A stretch of DNA of 64,000 nt from Burkholderiales bacterium UBA2647. GTDB lineage: Bacteria > Pseudomonadota > Gammaproteobacteria > Burkholderiales > Burkholderiaceae_E. Below are positions 17,382 to 25,890 of the stretch, piece after piece; position 1 is the stretch's first letter; every line of letters begins with the position of its first letter. The position numbers and the translations under genes are program-made. The notes below the pieces were generated by a model that was not told the origin of the DNA, searched no databases, and saw nothing but the letters and a program-made list of their open reading frames with translations. The stretch lies in assembly GCA_002359635.1 (NCBI GenBank), contig DENJ01000043.1, positions 1 through 64,000 of the forward strand. Reading direction: 5' to 3'.

Positions 17382-18477
17382 AGGGCAGCTGATTGCGGCA
17401 TTACTGCTCACGTGCCTTGGCGTGTCCGACGGATCATTTGCTCAGACCTCGAGTGGACAGGCACTAAGCGCATCGTCGAAGCCCTGGTCAAACCTCGGAC
17501 GTGCCGCCACGGCTGCTGAAGTCAAAGCCTGGGATATCGATGTACGTGCCGATTTTGTCGGATTGCCCAAGGGCGCTGGCTCGGTAACCAAGGGCGAAGA
17601 GGTCTGGGAAGCCAAGTGCGCATCATGTCACGGCACCTTCGGTGAGTCGAACGAGGTCTTCACCCCCATCGTAGGCGGCACGAGTAAAAAAGACATCGAA
17701 ACAGGTATTGTCGCGAATCTTGCTCGGCCGGACTTTCCGCAACGGACCACTGTGATGAAGCTTTCAACGCTATCAACCTTGTGGGACTACATCAACCGTG
17801 CTATGCCTTGGAACGCTCCGAAATCACTACATGTTGATGAAGTTTATGCAGTCACTGCCTACATCTTGCACCTGGCTGAAATACTGCCTGCGGACTTCAC
17901 CCTGAGCGATCAGAACATCGCAGCAGTTCAAAAGCGGATTCCGAATCGTCATGGCAAAGTGAAGTTCGCTGGGCTTTGGGACCTGAAGGGCAAACCTGAT
18001 GTCCAGGGCGAAGGCTGTATGAGCAACTGTAAGGTTTCCGCAGAGGTCGCCTCGATCCTGCCCGATTTTGCGCGAAACGCCCACGGTAATCTCGCAGAGC
18101 AGAGCCGGCTGATCGGCGCCTCCCGCGGCGCGGACACAAGTAAGCCGCCTCTGAAGGAGCCTTTGAAAGTGGCGATGGCGGTCGGCGCTTCAGAGACGCC
18201 CAAGCTGGCTGCCGCAGAGACACAATCGCCGTCTTCGCTGGCCAAAGCGCAACATTGTTTGGCCTGTCACGCGGTGGCGCAGAAAATGGTGGGACCCGCA
18301 TTTCGGGACGTTGCTGCGCGTTATAAGGGAAACGCCAAAGCCGAGGCCTTGCTTATTTCAAGAATCAGTCAAGGTGGGTCGGGTAACTGGGGTCCTATTC
18401 CTATGCCAGCACAGCCCCAGCTAGCAAATGATGATGCGAAGACGCTTGCGCGATGGATCCTTGACGGTGCAAAGTAA
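17365..18477 (+). CDS. soxD: Diheme cytochrome c subunit SoxD
   Basis: A 370-residue secreted cytochrome, the electron-accepting partner of SoxC. A signal peptide (MYKFPKGQLIAALLLTCLGVSDGSFAQ) is followed by two c-type heme sites: CASCH at residues 85-89 and CLACH at 298-302. ATG 17365 is chosen because GGGGAGG lies 6 nt upstream; the frame extends back to 17320. The second domain resembles cytochrome c551/c552. Presence of SoxCD implies full oxidation of thiosulfate to sulfate with eight electrons rather than sulfur-globule storage. Confidence 0.93.
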   Translation: MYKFPKGQLIAALLLTCLGVSDGSFAQTSSGQALSASSKPWSNLGRAATAAEVKAWDIDVRADFVGLPKGAGSVTKGEEVWEAKCASCHGTFGESNEVFTPIVGGTSKKDIETGIVANLARPDFPQRTTVMKLSTLSTLWDYINRAMPWNAPKSLHVDEVYAVTAYILHLAEILPADFTLSDQNIAAVQKRIPNRHGKVKFAGLWDLKGKPDVQGEGCMSNCKVSAEVASILPDFARNAHGNLAEQSRLIGASRGADTSKPPLKEPLKVAMAVGASETPKLAAAETQSPSSLAKAQHCLACHAVAQKMVGPAFRDVAARYKGNAKAEALLISRISQGGSGNWGPIPMPAQPQLANDDAKTLARWILDGAK

Positions 18478-18564
18478 GCGACAACGCAGGGATGGTTAAT
18501 GTGTCGGTAGCGCCTAGCGCGATTCGGTCGATTTTCCAGCGATATTTTCTAAAAGGAGAACAGT

Positions 18565-19035
18565 ATGAGTTTTTCGAGACGGGAGGCACTGAAGGGTGGT
18601 GCCGGCGTGGGCCTCTACGGTGCGATGCTTGCCCTAGGGATGATTCGCCCCGGGACGGCACAGGCCCAAGCAGCCATGCAAGCAGCGTTCCAGACCAAGG
18701 GTATTCCTGACACATTAAAAGCACTCGGAGCCGCAGGGGCAGCCGAGTCCGCCGATGTCAGTATTGTTTCGCCAGATATTGCTGAGAACGGCGCCGTTGT
18801 TCCCGTGGGTGTGACCAGTAAGCTTCCAAATACTGACATGGTTGCACTTTTGGTCGATAAGAACCCTAATGCGCTTGCCGGTGCCTACCAGTTCTTGGAT
18901 GGCGGTGTGGCTGAAGTCAACATGCGTGTGAAAATGGGCCAGAGTTCAGATGTCTTTGCCATCGTTCGAGCTGATGGGAAGTACTACATGGCCAAGAAGG
19001 AAATCAAGGTCACTTTGGGTGGCTGTGGCGGCTAA
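18565..19035 (+). CDS. soxY: Thiosulfate carrier protein SoxY
   Basis: A 156-residue carrier subunit. The N-terminus has a Tat signal (FSRREALKGGAGVGLYG), and the C-terminus ends in the flexible GGCGG arm whose Cys154 holds the sulfur intermediates. It forms a heterodimer with SoxZ. AAAAGGAGAACAGT precedes the ATG. An 87-nt gap separates it from soxD, with no clear terminator. Confidence 0.96.
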   Translation: MSFSRREALKGGAGVGLYGAMLALGMIRPGTAQAQAAMQAAFQTKGIPDTLKALGAAGAAESADVSIVSPDIAENGAVVPVGVTSKLPNTDMVALLVDKNPNALAGAYQFLDGGVAEVNMRVKMGQSSDVFAIVRADGKYYMAKKEIKVTLGGCGG

Positions 19036-19105
19036 GCAACGCCCTCGATATGCTTGGTTCGGGTCATGAATGCAATGATCATGTAAAAACTTCAGGAGAT
19101 TTAAG

Positions 19106-19417
19106 ATGGCTGATCCAATGAAAATTCGCGCCGCTGCGCGCGGCGACGTGGTTGATGTCCGCGTCTTGATGGCTCACGAGATGGAAACAGGGCAGCGCAA
19201 AGATGCCGCAGGAAAACTCGTGCCCGCCTGGTTTATCAGCGATGTCACCGCTAGCCTTAACGGCAAACCCGTGGTCAAGGCATTCTGGGGACCGGCAGTG
19301 TCAAAAAATCCCTATTTGCAGTTCAAAGTCAAAGGGGGTAAGGCAGGCGATAAGATCAGCATCACCTGGGTCGATAACAAGGGCGACAAGCGAACTGACG
19401 AAGTCACGGTGAGCTGA
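19106..19417 (+). CDS. soxZ: Sulfur-carrier partner SoxZ
   Basis: A 103-residue immunoglobulin-like protein that binds SoxY. Conserved pieces include MKIRAAARGDVVDVRVLMAHEMETG and FWGPAVSKNPYLQFKVKG. No signal peptide is present, which is normal because it is exported bound to Tat-dependent SoxY. It follows soxY by 70 nt with AGGAG upstream of the start. Confidence 0.96.
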   Translation: MADPMKIRAAARGDVVDVRVLMAHEMETGQRKDAAGKLVPAWFISDVTASLNGKPVVKAFWGPAVSKNPYLQFKVKGGKAGDKISITWVDNKGDKRTDEVTVS

Positions 19418-19447
19418 TCAGGGCATGATCTGAACCCGCAAATCCTG

Positions 19448-19489
19448 CACACCAAAACAACAAAACACCAAAACAACAATACAACAACA
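19448..19489 (+). other. G-free, A/C-only leader upstream of soxA
   Basis: These 42 nt contain no G and only one T; the rest is A and C in CAAAA/CAACA runs. The stretch ends directly at GGGAG, the Shine-Dalgarno of soxA. Such RNA is unstructured and could act as a ribosome standby site or translational enhancer; that role is inference. Confidence 0.6.
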
Positions 19490-19502
19490 GGGAGACAATG
19501 CA

Positions 19503-20408
19503 ATGAAAAGCATAACGTTGAGTCATGATGGTCGGGAGCGTGCTAGGAGCTCGCTGTCGCTGCTTTCCAGCGCCAAGGCTGGCCGTGCTGGTGCAAGGTT
19601 TTCCCAGCAAGCGATGCTTCTTTTCTCGGGCTTGCTTGCAACAACCATGGCTTGCGCCCAGCCGCGCGATGCAACCGAGCTGGAAATCGAGAAGTATCGC
19701 CAGATGCTACAAGACGGTAATCCCGCAGAACTGGTATCGCTTAAAGGCGAGGGGCTTTGGAAGAAGAAGCAAGGCCCCAAGCAGCTAAGTCTTGAGGGCT
19801 GCGATCTTGGTCTCGGTCCGGGGGTTGTTAAGGGCGCCAATGCGCAGTTGCCGCGATATTTTGCTGATGCTGATGCGGTGATGGACCTCGAAAGCCGGAT
19901 TGTTCATTGTATGGTCACCATCCAGGGCATTGATCGACAGAAAGTCATTGCCCGACCTTACTCCGGTGCTGGTCAATCGGCCACCGACATGGAAGCGTTG
20001 GTGGCCTATGTGGTTGAGGAATCTCGCGGCATGAAGATCAATGTGCCGCAAGAGCATGTGAAGGAAAAGGAAGCTTTTGCGCGTGGTGAAAAGATTTTCT
20101 ATTTCCGCGGGGGACCTTATGATTTTTCTTGTGCCTCATGTCATGCCGTCGATAACCAGCGTATCCGTCTGCAAGGCCTGCCGAATCTGACCAAAACCGA
20201 GCCCGCTCAAAAAGCCTTCGCCAGCTGGCCGGCCTATCGGGTATCGCAAGGTGCGCTACGAACCATGCAATGGCGTATCTACGACTGCTTCCGCCAGCAG
20301 CGTTTCCCGGAATTAAAGTATTTGTCACCCGCCTCGGTTGATTTGATCACCTACTTAGGTGCTCGCGCCAACGGTGGTGTGATGGAAACGCCGGCGATCA
20401 AGCGATAA
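19503..20408 (+). CDS. soxA: L-cysteine S-thiosulfotransferase subunit SoxA (monoheme type)
   Basis: A 301-residue cytochrome subunit of SoxAX, which attaches thiosulfate to the SoxY cysteine. Only one CxxCH is present (Cys210-Cys213-His214 in CASCHAVDNQ); the usual heme-ligating and catalytic Cys is Cys262 in YDCFRQQRFP. The N-terminal half keeps two Cys (EGCDLG and VHCMVT) that would form a disulfide instead of a second heme. The N-region before the signal core is long, about 37 residues; a second Met (MLLFSGLLATTMACAQ) may mark the true signal. It lies 10 nt before soxX. Confidence 0.92.
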   Translation: MKSITLSHDGRERARSSLSLLSSAKAGRAGARFSQQAMLLFSGLLATTMACAQPRDATELEIEKYRQMLQDGNPAELVSLKGEGLWKKKQGPKQLSLEGCDLGLGPGVVKGANAQLPRYFADADAVMDLESRIVHCMVTIQGIDRQKVIARPYSGAGQSATDMEALVAYVVEESRGMKINVPQEHVKEKEAFARGEKIFYFRGGPYDFSCASCHAVDNQRIRLQGLPNLTKTEPAQKAFASWPAYRVSQGALRTMQWRIYDCFRQQRFPELKYLSPASVDLITYLGARANGGVMETPAIKR

Positions 20409-20418
20409 GGGGATAAGC

Positions 20419-21156
20419 ATGAAAGCAAGGTTCAGCAAAGCATTGAGCATGGCTCGCCGAAATCCGAACGTTTCGCGCTTAAGCGATAGCGCTCCTTCTG
20501 TTGTGTTGCTCAGCGTTGCGCGGCTCAGAACAATTGGTCGTGCTTTTCGTCCGCTACTCGTGAGTTCGGCTTTTCTGGGGCTTTTGGGCGCTTGCGCATG
20601 GATGCCGCATGAGCCTACAAAAGAAGAAATCGCCCAGTTGATGAAGCAATCGTTTGCAGAGCGCGGTGGCGCCAAGCTCGACCGCTTGGAGCAGTCAGCC
20701 CTGCAAAGCATTTGTAGCGACTATACCGGCAAGGAAGTACCCAAAGCACTTAAGGAGCAACTTGAACAAGCAGCGCTTGCATCGGTGAGGTATCCTGCCG
20801 ATGGGAAATATCTTGGCGATTTCAAGAACGGTGAGCGTATTGCCCAAAGCGGTGTTGGCCTTCAGTTCTCGGACGCCCCGGGAACAGTTGCCGGTGGTAA
20901 CTGCTATGCCTGCCATCAAATCAGCAAGCAGGAGCTTGCCTACGGCAATATCGGTCCTACGCTATATAACTACGGCAAGTTACGGGGCGATTCCGAGCCG
21001 ATCCTTAAGTACACGTGGGCAAGAATCTATAACGCTCATGCTTTTAACGCTTGCAATTCGATGCCACGCTTTGGCGCTGCCGGGATTCTCACTGAAGCGC
21101 AAATTAAAGATGTGATGGCACTGTTGCTCGATCCAAAATCACCGGTTAATCAGTAA
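20419..21156 (+). CDS. soxX: SoxX cytochrome subunit with apparent lipobox
   Basis: A 245-residue monoheme cytochrome, partner of SoxA. The heme motif is CYACH at residues 162-166, and Met in CNSMPRFG is the likely axial ligand. The N-terminal signal region ends in LLGAC (Cys59), a lipoprotein cleavage motif, so the SoxAX complex may be membrane-anchored; Ala at +2 would favour the outer membrane. The region before the hydrophobic core is long (about 44 residues) and Arg-rich. A linker of about 70 residues precedes the cytochrome fold. AAGGGG lies upstream of the ATG. Confidence 0.9.
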   Translation: MKARFSKALSMARRNPNVSRLSDSAPSVVLLSVARLRTIGRAFRPLLVSSAFLGLLGACAWMPHEPTKEEIAQLMKQSFAERGGAKLDRLEQSALQSICSDYTGKEVPKALKEQLEQAALASVRYPADGKYLGDFKNGERIAQSGVGLQFSDAPGTVAGGNCYACHQISKQELAYGNIGPTLYNYGKLRGDSEPILKYTWARIYNAHAFNACNSMPRFGAAGILTEAQIKDVMALLLDPKSPVNQ

Positions 21157-21161
21157 TCAAC

Positions 21162-21198
21162 TTGCATCAAGCATCTGTTAGCACGATGCTCGATGCAA
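21162..21198. other. Stem-loop between soxX and soxB
   Basis: TTGCATC (21162-21168) pairs with GATGCAA (21192-21198), and inside it GCATC (21171-21175) pairs with GATGC (21185-21189), with a 2-by-2 internal loop and a 9-nt apical loop. No T-run follows, so it is more likely a processing or stability element than a terminator. Confidence 0.5.
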
Positions 21199-21247
21199 CG
21201 GTCCATTGATTTTCATGCCTTGATCAGCGCCTACACGGTTTAATGTG

Positions 21248-22954
21248 ATGCAAAAAAGAGAATTTCTCCATCTCCTCGGTGCTGCCTCAGCGGCAGGTAT
21301 TTCCCAGCCAAGCGCTGCGAGAGCAGGCGATTCAAAGATTTCTTATGACGTTCCTGTTTTTGGTAATGTCAGCTTGATGCATTTCACCGACTGCCATGCG
21401 CAGCTGATGCCGATTTATTTTCGCGAACCCAGTGTGAATCTTGGTGTTGGCGATGCCGTAGGCAAACCGCCTCATGTGGTCGGAGATGCTTTTTTGAAGT
21501 ACTACGGCATTGCAAAAAATTCAGCGCAATCCCACGCCTTTACATACCTTGGCTTTGAGGCTGCAGCGAAACAATTTGGGAAGGTGGGAGGCTTTGCACA
21601 TTTAGCAAGTCTTGTGAAACAAATACGCGCAAGTCGACCCTTCGCCTTGCTGCTTGATGGTGGCGATACTTGGCAGGGTTCGGCAACCGCGCTTTGGACA
21701 AACGGACAGGATATGGTCGATGCCTGCAAGCTGCTCGGTGTAGACCTCATGACGGCGCACTGGGAATTCACTTACGGCGCCGATCGCGTGAAAGAGATTA
21801 TTACAAAAGATTTTAAAGGCAGTATCGAATTTCTGGCGCAAAACGTAAAGACCACAGATTTCGAAGATCCAGTGTTTGCGCCCTACAGCATGAGGCGGAT
21901 CAATGGCCAGTCGGTAGCGATTATCGGCCAAGCCTTTCCCTACACGCCGATTGCGAATCCCCGCTGGATGGTCCCCGAATGGAGCTTCGGCATTCAGGAC
22001 GAACGCATGCAAAAGCTTGTCGATGAAGTCCGTGGCAAAGGGGCCAAGGCGGTTGTTGTAATTTCTCATAACGGTATGGATGTTGATCTCAAAATGGCTT
22101 CACGGGTGCGCGGCATTGACGCGATACTTGGTGGCCATACACATGATGGCATGCCTGCGCCGGTGGTGATCGCCAACCCCGGCGGTAAAACCCTGGTCAC
22201 CAATGCAGGATCAAATGGCAAGTTTTTAGCCCTGCTCGATCTTGATGTGGGTCCCTCGGGGGTGAAGGATTATCGATACCGCTTGCTGCCGGTTTTTTCT
22301 AATCAGCTCAAAGCAGATCCCGCCATGCAAGCGCTGATCGAAAAGATCAGAGCGCCTTACGCGCACAAACTCAGTGAAACGTTGGCCATTAGCGACGGTC
22401 TCTTGTATCGACGGGGTAATTTTAACGGTAGCTTTGACCAACTGATTTTGGACGCCTTAATGGATGTCAAGTCAGCTGATATTGCATTTTCGCCCGGCTT
22501 CCGATGGGGAACCTCACTGCTTCCAGGGCAGGCAATCACCCGCGAGCATCTGATGGACCAGACTGCGATTACTTATCCGCAGGTTACCGTCAGTCAGTTT
22601 TCAGGCACCATGATCAAGACCATTCTCGAAGATGTTGCTGATAATTTATTCAATCCCGATCCGTATTATCAGCAGGGCGGGGACATGGTGCGGGTTGGTG
22701 GTTTGCAATACACCATTGATCCAAACGCCAAAGCGGGTTCGCGCATCAGCGATATGCGATTGGGGGAGCAGCTTTTGGATGCTGATAAATCTTATAAGGT
22801 TGCAGGCTGGGCACCAGTGGCAGAGGGCGCCAAGGGCGAGCCGATTTGGGAGCTGGTCGAGACCTGGCTTAAGGCGCAAAAGCGGGTAATAGCCCGTCGA
22901 CTCAATACGCCAAGAATTCTTGGCATGGCAGGCAACCCCGGGATTGCCCCTTGA
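21248..22954 (+). CDS. soxB: Thiosulfohydrolase SoxB
   Basis: A 568-residue dimanganese hydrolase that releases sulfate from SoxY-bound S-sulfonate. Metal-site motifs of the 5'-nucleotidase family are in order: LMHFTDCHAQLMPIYFREPS, LLDGGDTWQGS, VISHNGMDVD and LGGHTHDGMP. The Tat-like signal reads QKREFLHLLGAASAAG, with Lys-Arg instead of Arg-Arg. ATG 21248 is preferred over the adjacent in-frame GTG at 21245; no clear Shine-Dalgarno is seen. Its stop overlaps the next gene by 4 nt. Confidence 0.95.
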   Translation: MQKREFLHLLGAASAAGISQPSAARAGDSKISYDVPVFGNVSLMHFTDCHAQLMPIYFREPSVNLGVGDAVGKPPHVVGDAFLKYYGIAKNSAQSHAFTYLGFEAAAKQFGKVGGFAHLASLVKQIRASRPFALLLDGGDTWQGSATALWTNGQDMVDACKLLGVDLMTAHWEFTYGADRVKEIITKDFKGSIEFLAQNVKTTDFEDPVFAPYSMRRINGQSVAIIGQAFPYTPIANPRWMVPEWSFGIQDERMQKLVDEVRGKGAKAVVVISHNGMDVDLKMASRVRGIDAILGGHTHDGMPAPVVIANPGGKTLVTNAGSNGKFLALLDLDVGPSGVKDYRYRLLPVFSNQLKADPAMQALIEKIRAPYAHKLSETLAISDGLLYRRGNFNGSFDQLILDALMDVKSADIAFSPGFRWGTSLLPGQAITREHLMDQTAITYPQVTVSQFSGTMIKTILEDVADNLFNPDPYYQQGGDMVRVGGLQYTIDPNAKAGSRISDMRLGEQLLDADKSYKVAGWAPVAEGAKGEPIWELVETWLKAQKRVIARRLNTPRILGMAGNPGIAP

Positions 22955-23904
22955 CCTTGTCGTATCGCTTCAGGTGGTCGTGGCTGGTACTTTTGCTTGC
23001 CGTCACGCCACTTTTCGCCCAGTCGATGCCCCTTGTTGCCTTGCAGGCGCTAAGCAAACAGTCCTACATGGTGCAAGGCGATTTGGGTCCAGCGTCAACC
23101 AGCAATCGGGGATTCAACGCCAATGCAGGCATTGTGATCACCGATAAAGCGGTCATCTTGATCGATGCGCTGGGCACCCCCGCACTCGCTGAGGAGCTGT
23201 TGGCTTCGATTAGGGCTATGACAGACTTGCCGATTAGTGATGTGATTGTGACCCATTACCATGCTGATCATTATTACGGGCTTCAGGTCTTCAAACAGCT
23301 GGGCGCAAGAATCATTGCAGCACGACCAGCACTTCAAGCAATCGGCGCGCCGGAAATGGCCGAACGATTCGCCGAAAGGAAAGTGAGCTTATCGCCTTGG
23401 GTGGACGAGAGCTTTCGGGTGATTGCCCCTGACTTGTTGATCGATAGAGCCATGCGTATGCAATTGGGCGGAGCCTGGTTTGGCCTGATTCCCGCCGGAC
23501 CAGCCCATACGCCTGAAGATCTTATGGTTTTGAGCGAGGCTGATGGGGTGCTTTTTGCGGGTGATTTGATGTTTGCGGGCCGTATTCCCTTTGTCGGCAA
23601 CGCCAATACAAAGGCCTGGATCAAGGGTATTGAGGACCTGATCAGAGCACAACCCAAGGTCATTGTCGGTGGACATGGTCCCGCATCCCTGGATGCAGCC
23701 AACGACCTTGTTTTCACGCTTCAATATTTGAAGCATTTGCGGGCCACGATGGGTGCTGCGGTACAAGATCTCAAGTCTTTCGATGAGGCTTATGCCGAGA
23801 TTGACTGGTCTCGCTACCGGGGCGTACCAGCCTTTGATGCGGCGCACCGGCGTAATGCCTACAATGTGTTTTTATCGATGGAACAGGAGGCCTTGCGACC
23901 ATGA
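22951..23904 (+). CDS. soxH: Periplasmic metallo-beta-lactamase-fold hydrolase (SoxH-like)
   Basis: A 317-residue secreted metallohydrolase. The signal peptide (WSWLVLLLAVTPLFAQS) is followed by the zinc motif THYHADHYYG, then GPAHTPEDLM, and FAGDLMF and GGHGPA ligand regions. SoxH proteins of this fold accompany many sox clusters and are not required for thiosulfate oxidation in the cases studied. The TTG start overlaps the soxB stop (TTGA). The symbol rests on context; it also resembles PQQ-pathway relay hydrolases. Confidence 0.75.
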   Translation: MTLSYRFRWSWLVLLLAVTPLFAQSMPLVALQALSKQSYMVQGDLGPASTSNRGFNANAGIVITDKAVILIDALGTPALAEELLASIRAMTDLPISDVIVTHYHADHYYGLQVFKQLGARIIAARPALQAIGAPEMAERFAERKVSLSPWVDESFRVIAPDLLIDRAMRMQLGGAWFGLIPAGPAHTPEDLMVLSEADGVLFAGDLMFAGRIPFVGNANTKAWIKGIEDLIRAQPKVIVGGHGPASLDAANDLVFTLQYLKHLRATMGAAVQDLKSFDEAYAEIDWSRYRGVPAFDAAHRRNAYNVFLSMEQEALRP

Positions 23905-24665
23905 ATGCGCCCGATACCATGCTTGCTCAAAACCATAAGCCGCCGGATTTAAAAAGTGCCCGTGAAGATCTGACAGCTGCCTTGCGTTGGTCCGCACATC
24001 TTGGACTTAATGAGGGTATCTGTAATCATTTTTCATACGAATGGCAGCCCGATCAATACCTGATCAACCCTCAGGGATTGCACTGGGGCGAAGTCTGTGC
24101 GAGCGATATGCTCCTGATTGACGGGCAAGGCCAGGTGATCGAGGGCCGCCATGGCATTGAACCTACGGCTTTTTTTATTCATTCCTGGATTCATCGCCTC
24201 AATCCTCATGCGAAGGCGGTCTTGCACACTCACATGCCTTATGCCACGGCCATCACATTGATTGCTGGTGGACGCCTCGCTTGGTGTAATCAGAATGCGC
24301 TGCGCTTCTGGGGTCGCGTTGGGTATGACGACACTTATAACGGTGTGGCGCTTGATGACGCTGAAGGCGAGCGGATTGCGCAAACATTGGTCGGTAAGGA
24401 TGTTGTGTTTATGGCCTCGCACGGGGTGAGCGTTGTTGGGCAGAGCATTGCTTGGGCATTTGATGATTTGTATTATCTTGAGCGTGCCTGCATGCATCAG
24501 GTGCTTGCAAGCCAGGCGGCAGCGGGTAAACCCCTGCGGATGATTCCTGAGGCCATGTGCCGCGAAACCGCGGCGCAAATTGCGGGTGAGCGTCAGCAAA
24601 GCGATCTATTTTTCCAATCGATCAAACGAATGCTCGATCGGGACCAGCCGGGCTGGCGTGATTAG
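23901..24665 (+). CDS. Class II aldolase/adducin family protein
   Basis: A 254-residue zinc-dependent class II aldolase-like protein. The N-terminal WSAHLGLNEGICNHFSYEW matches the family, the metal-binding HTHMPYATAI is present, and a further His lies in MASHGVSVVG. The ATG overlaps the soxH-like stop by 4 nt, so it is translationally coupled to the sox operon although no aldolase is part of known Sox chemistry. The substrate is unknown; related proteins act on fuculose phosphate or similar sugars, or are annotated only by family. Confidence 0.85.
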   Translation: MNAPDTMLAQNHKPPDLKSAREDLTAALRWSAHLGLNEGICNHFSYEWQPDQYLINPQGLHWGEVCASDMLLIDGQGQVIEGRHGIEPTAFFIHSWIHRLNPHAKAVLHTHMPYATAITLIAGGRLAWCNQNALRFWGRVGYDDTYNGVALDDAEGERIAQTLVGKDVVFMASHGVSVVGQSIAWAFDDLYYLERACMHQVLASQAAAGKPLRMIPEAMCRETAAQIAGERQQSDLFFQSIKRMLDRDQPGWRD

Positions 24666-24724
24666 CTTGCGCTCAAAGTGCCGCATGGCGATAGGATTGT
24701 GATGCCCGATCCGGACCACTGGCG

Positions 24725-25843
24725 CTAGCTTGTTGTTGGAAAGCCTTGACTCGCCTCAATGGCCAGGGCGATTTGTTCACCTTGCTTACGAGCGGTTGTC
24801 CACTTCCCGCCCAAAAGACTCACGATTTTCCCGTGGGTAAGCAGGACTGACTCCCGGCTTATGGTGCGCGTGTTTTTCGCCGCCTGGCTTCGTTCGAGCA
24901 CCAAAGGCCGCAGGCCAGCCATGGTCTGTATGATCTCGCGGGGTTCAATGCGCGGACTCACGAAGCGATTATGTAGTTCAATGAGTTCATCGATTTCTCG
25001 CTGTGAGGGCTTGATGGGCTCACTGGGATCCTCTGAAGACGCTGCGACCTCGGTGGTGCCTAAAAGTGCGCAGCCCTTATAAGGCAGATAAAACACAACC
25101 CTGCCATCGTGCTGCTGAAACAGGCAGCCCGCCTTCAGCGGCCGATCAACCACCAGATGACTCCCCCGAAGCGCAAGCAAATCGTATGGGCTCTCAAGCT
25201 CGCTTCGCGTTAAGAGGTGATGCGACCATGGGCCGGCCGCATTGACAAGATGATCGAAGGTCTCAAGGCCTTGTTCGGTTTCCATGCGCCCGTCATTGAA
25301 GAGCCGCTCAACGCGGCAGGCCTTGTGCAGCTTAAGACCCCGCTCCTGAAGACGGGCCAGGGCCCATAGTCCCAGGGCTTCATCGTCCATCGATGCATCC
25401 CAATAGCTGATCGCACCCACAAGCCCCTCACTGCGCAATCCCGGGATCGCCTGCATCACCTGACTTGGTTCATGACGCCGAGACAAGGGCATCTTGGATC
25501 CGATTGCAAGCAAGTCATAGAGCAGGGTGCCTGCTCGAATGACCCAGGGACTTCGACCGGTATTTTTGTAACAAGGGATGTAGATTTGAAGCGGCGCCGC
25601 AAGGCCGGTTTGCTGAGAAAGCCACCAATGCCGCTCGAGCAAGGCTTCCCTGATCAAACCAAACGCACCTTGCTCGAGATAGCGAAGGCCACCATGAAGC
25701 ATTTTGCTTGAGGCGCGACTTGTTGCATGCATGGGTCTCAACGCTTCAAAAAGACTCACCTCATAGCCTCGTTCGATGAGGGCCCAGCCCGCCATCACGC
25801 CATTGATGCCGGCACCGACGATTGCTACGCGTGAATGCTTCAT
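24725..25843 (-). CDS. FAD-dependent glycerol-3-phosphate dehydrogenase-like protein, short form
   Basis: A 372-residue flavoprotein of the GlpD/GlpA family. The dinucleotide fold is at the N-terminus (VAIVGAGINGVMAGWALIERGYEVSLFE), then SRASSKMLHGGLRYLEQGAFGLIREAL, and the FAD-closing LLGGKWTTARKQGE near the end. The usual C-terminal domain after GGKWTT is missing, so it is about 130 residues shorter than E. coli GlpD. ATG 25843 is chosen because the FAD fold begins there; the frame runs to 25942. It diverges from the M20 peptidase with only 47 nt between starts. Confidence 0.8.
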   Translation of the reverse strand: MKHSRVAIVGAGINGVMAGWALIERGYEVSLFEALRPMHATSRASSKMLHGGLRYLEQGAFGLIREALLERHWWLSQQTGLAAPLQIYIPCYKNTGRSPWVIRAGTLLYDLLAIGSKMPLSRRHEPSQVMQAIPGLRSEGLVGAISYWDASMDDEALGLWALARLQERGLKLHKACRVERLFNDGRMETEQGLETFDHLVNAAGPWSHHLLTRSELESPYDLLALRGSHLVVDRPLKAGCLFQQHDGRVVFYLPYKGCALLGTTEVAASSEDPSEPIKPSQREIDELIELHNRFVSPRIEPREIIQTMAGLRPLVLERSQAAKNTRTISRESVLLTHGKIVSLLGGKWTTARKQGEQIALAIEASQGFPTTS

Positions 25844-25890
25844 CCGCGGTATTCTATTCAGTCTTGTGTTGCCATTTGCAGGCTCCAGCC

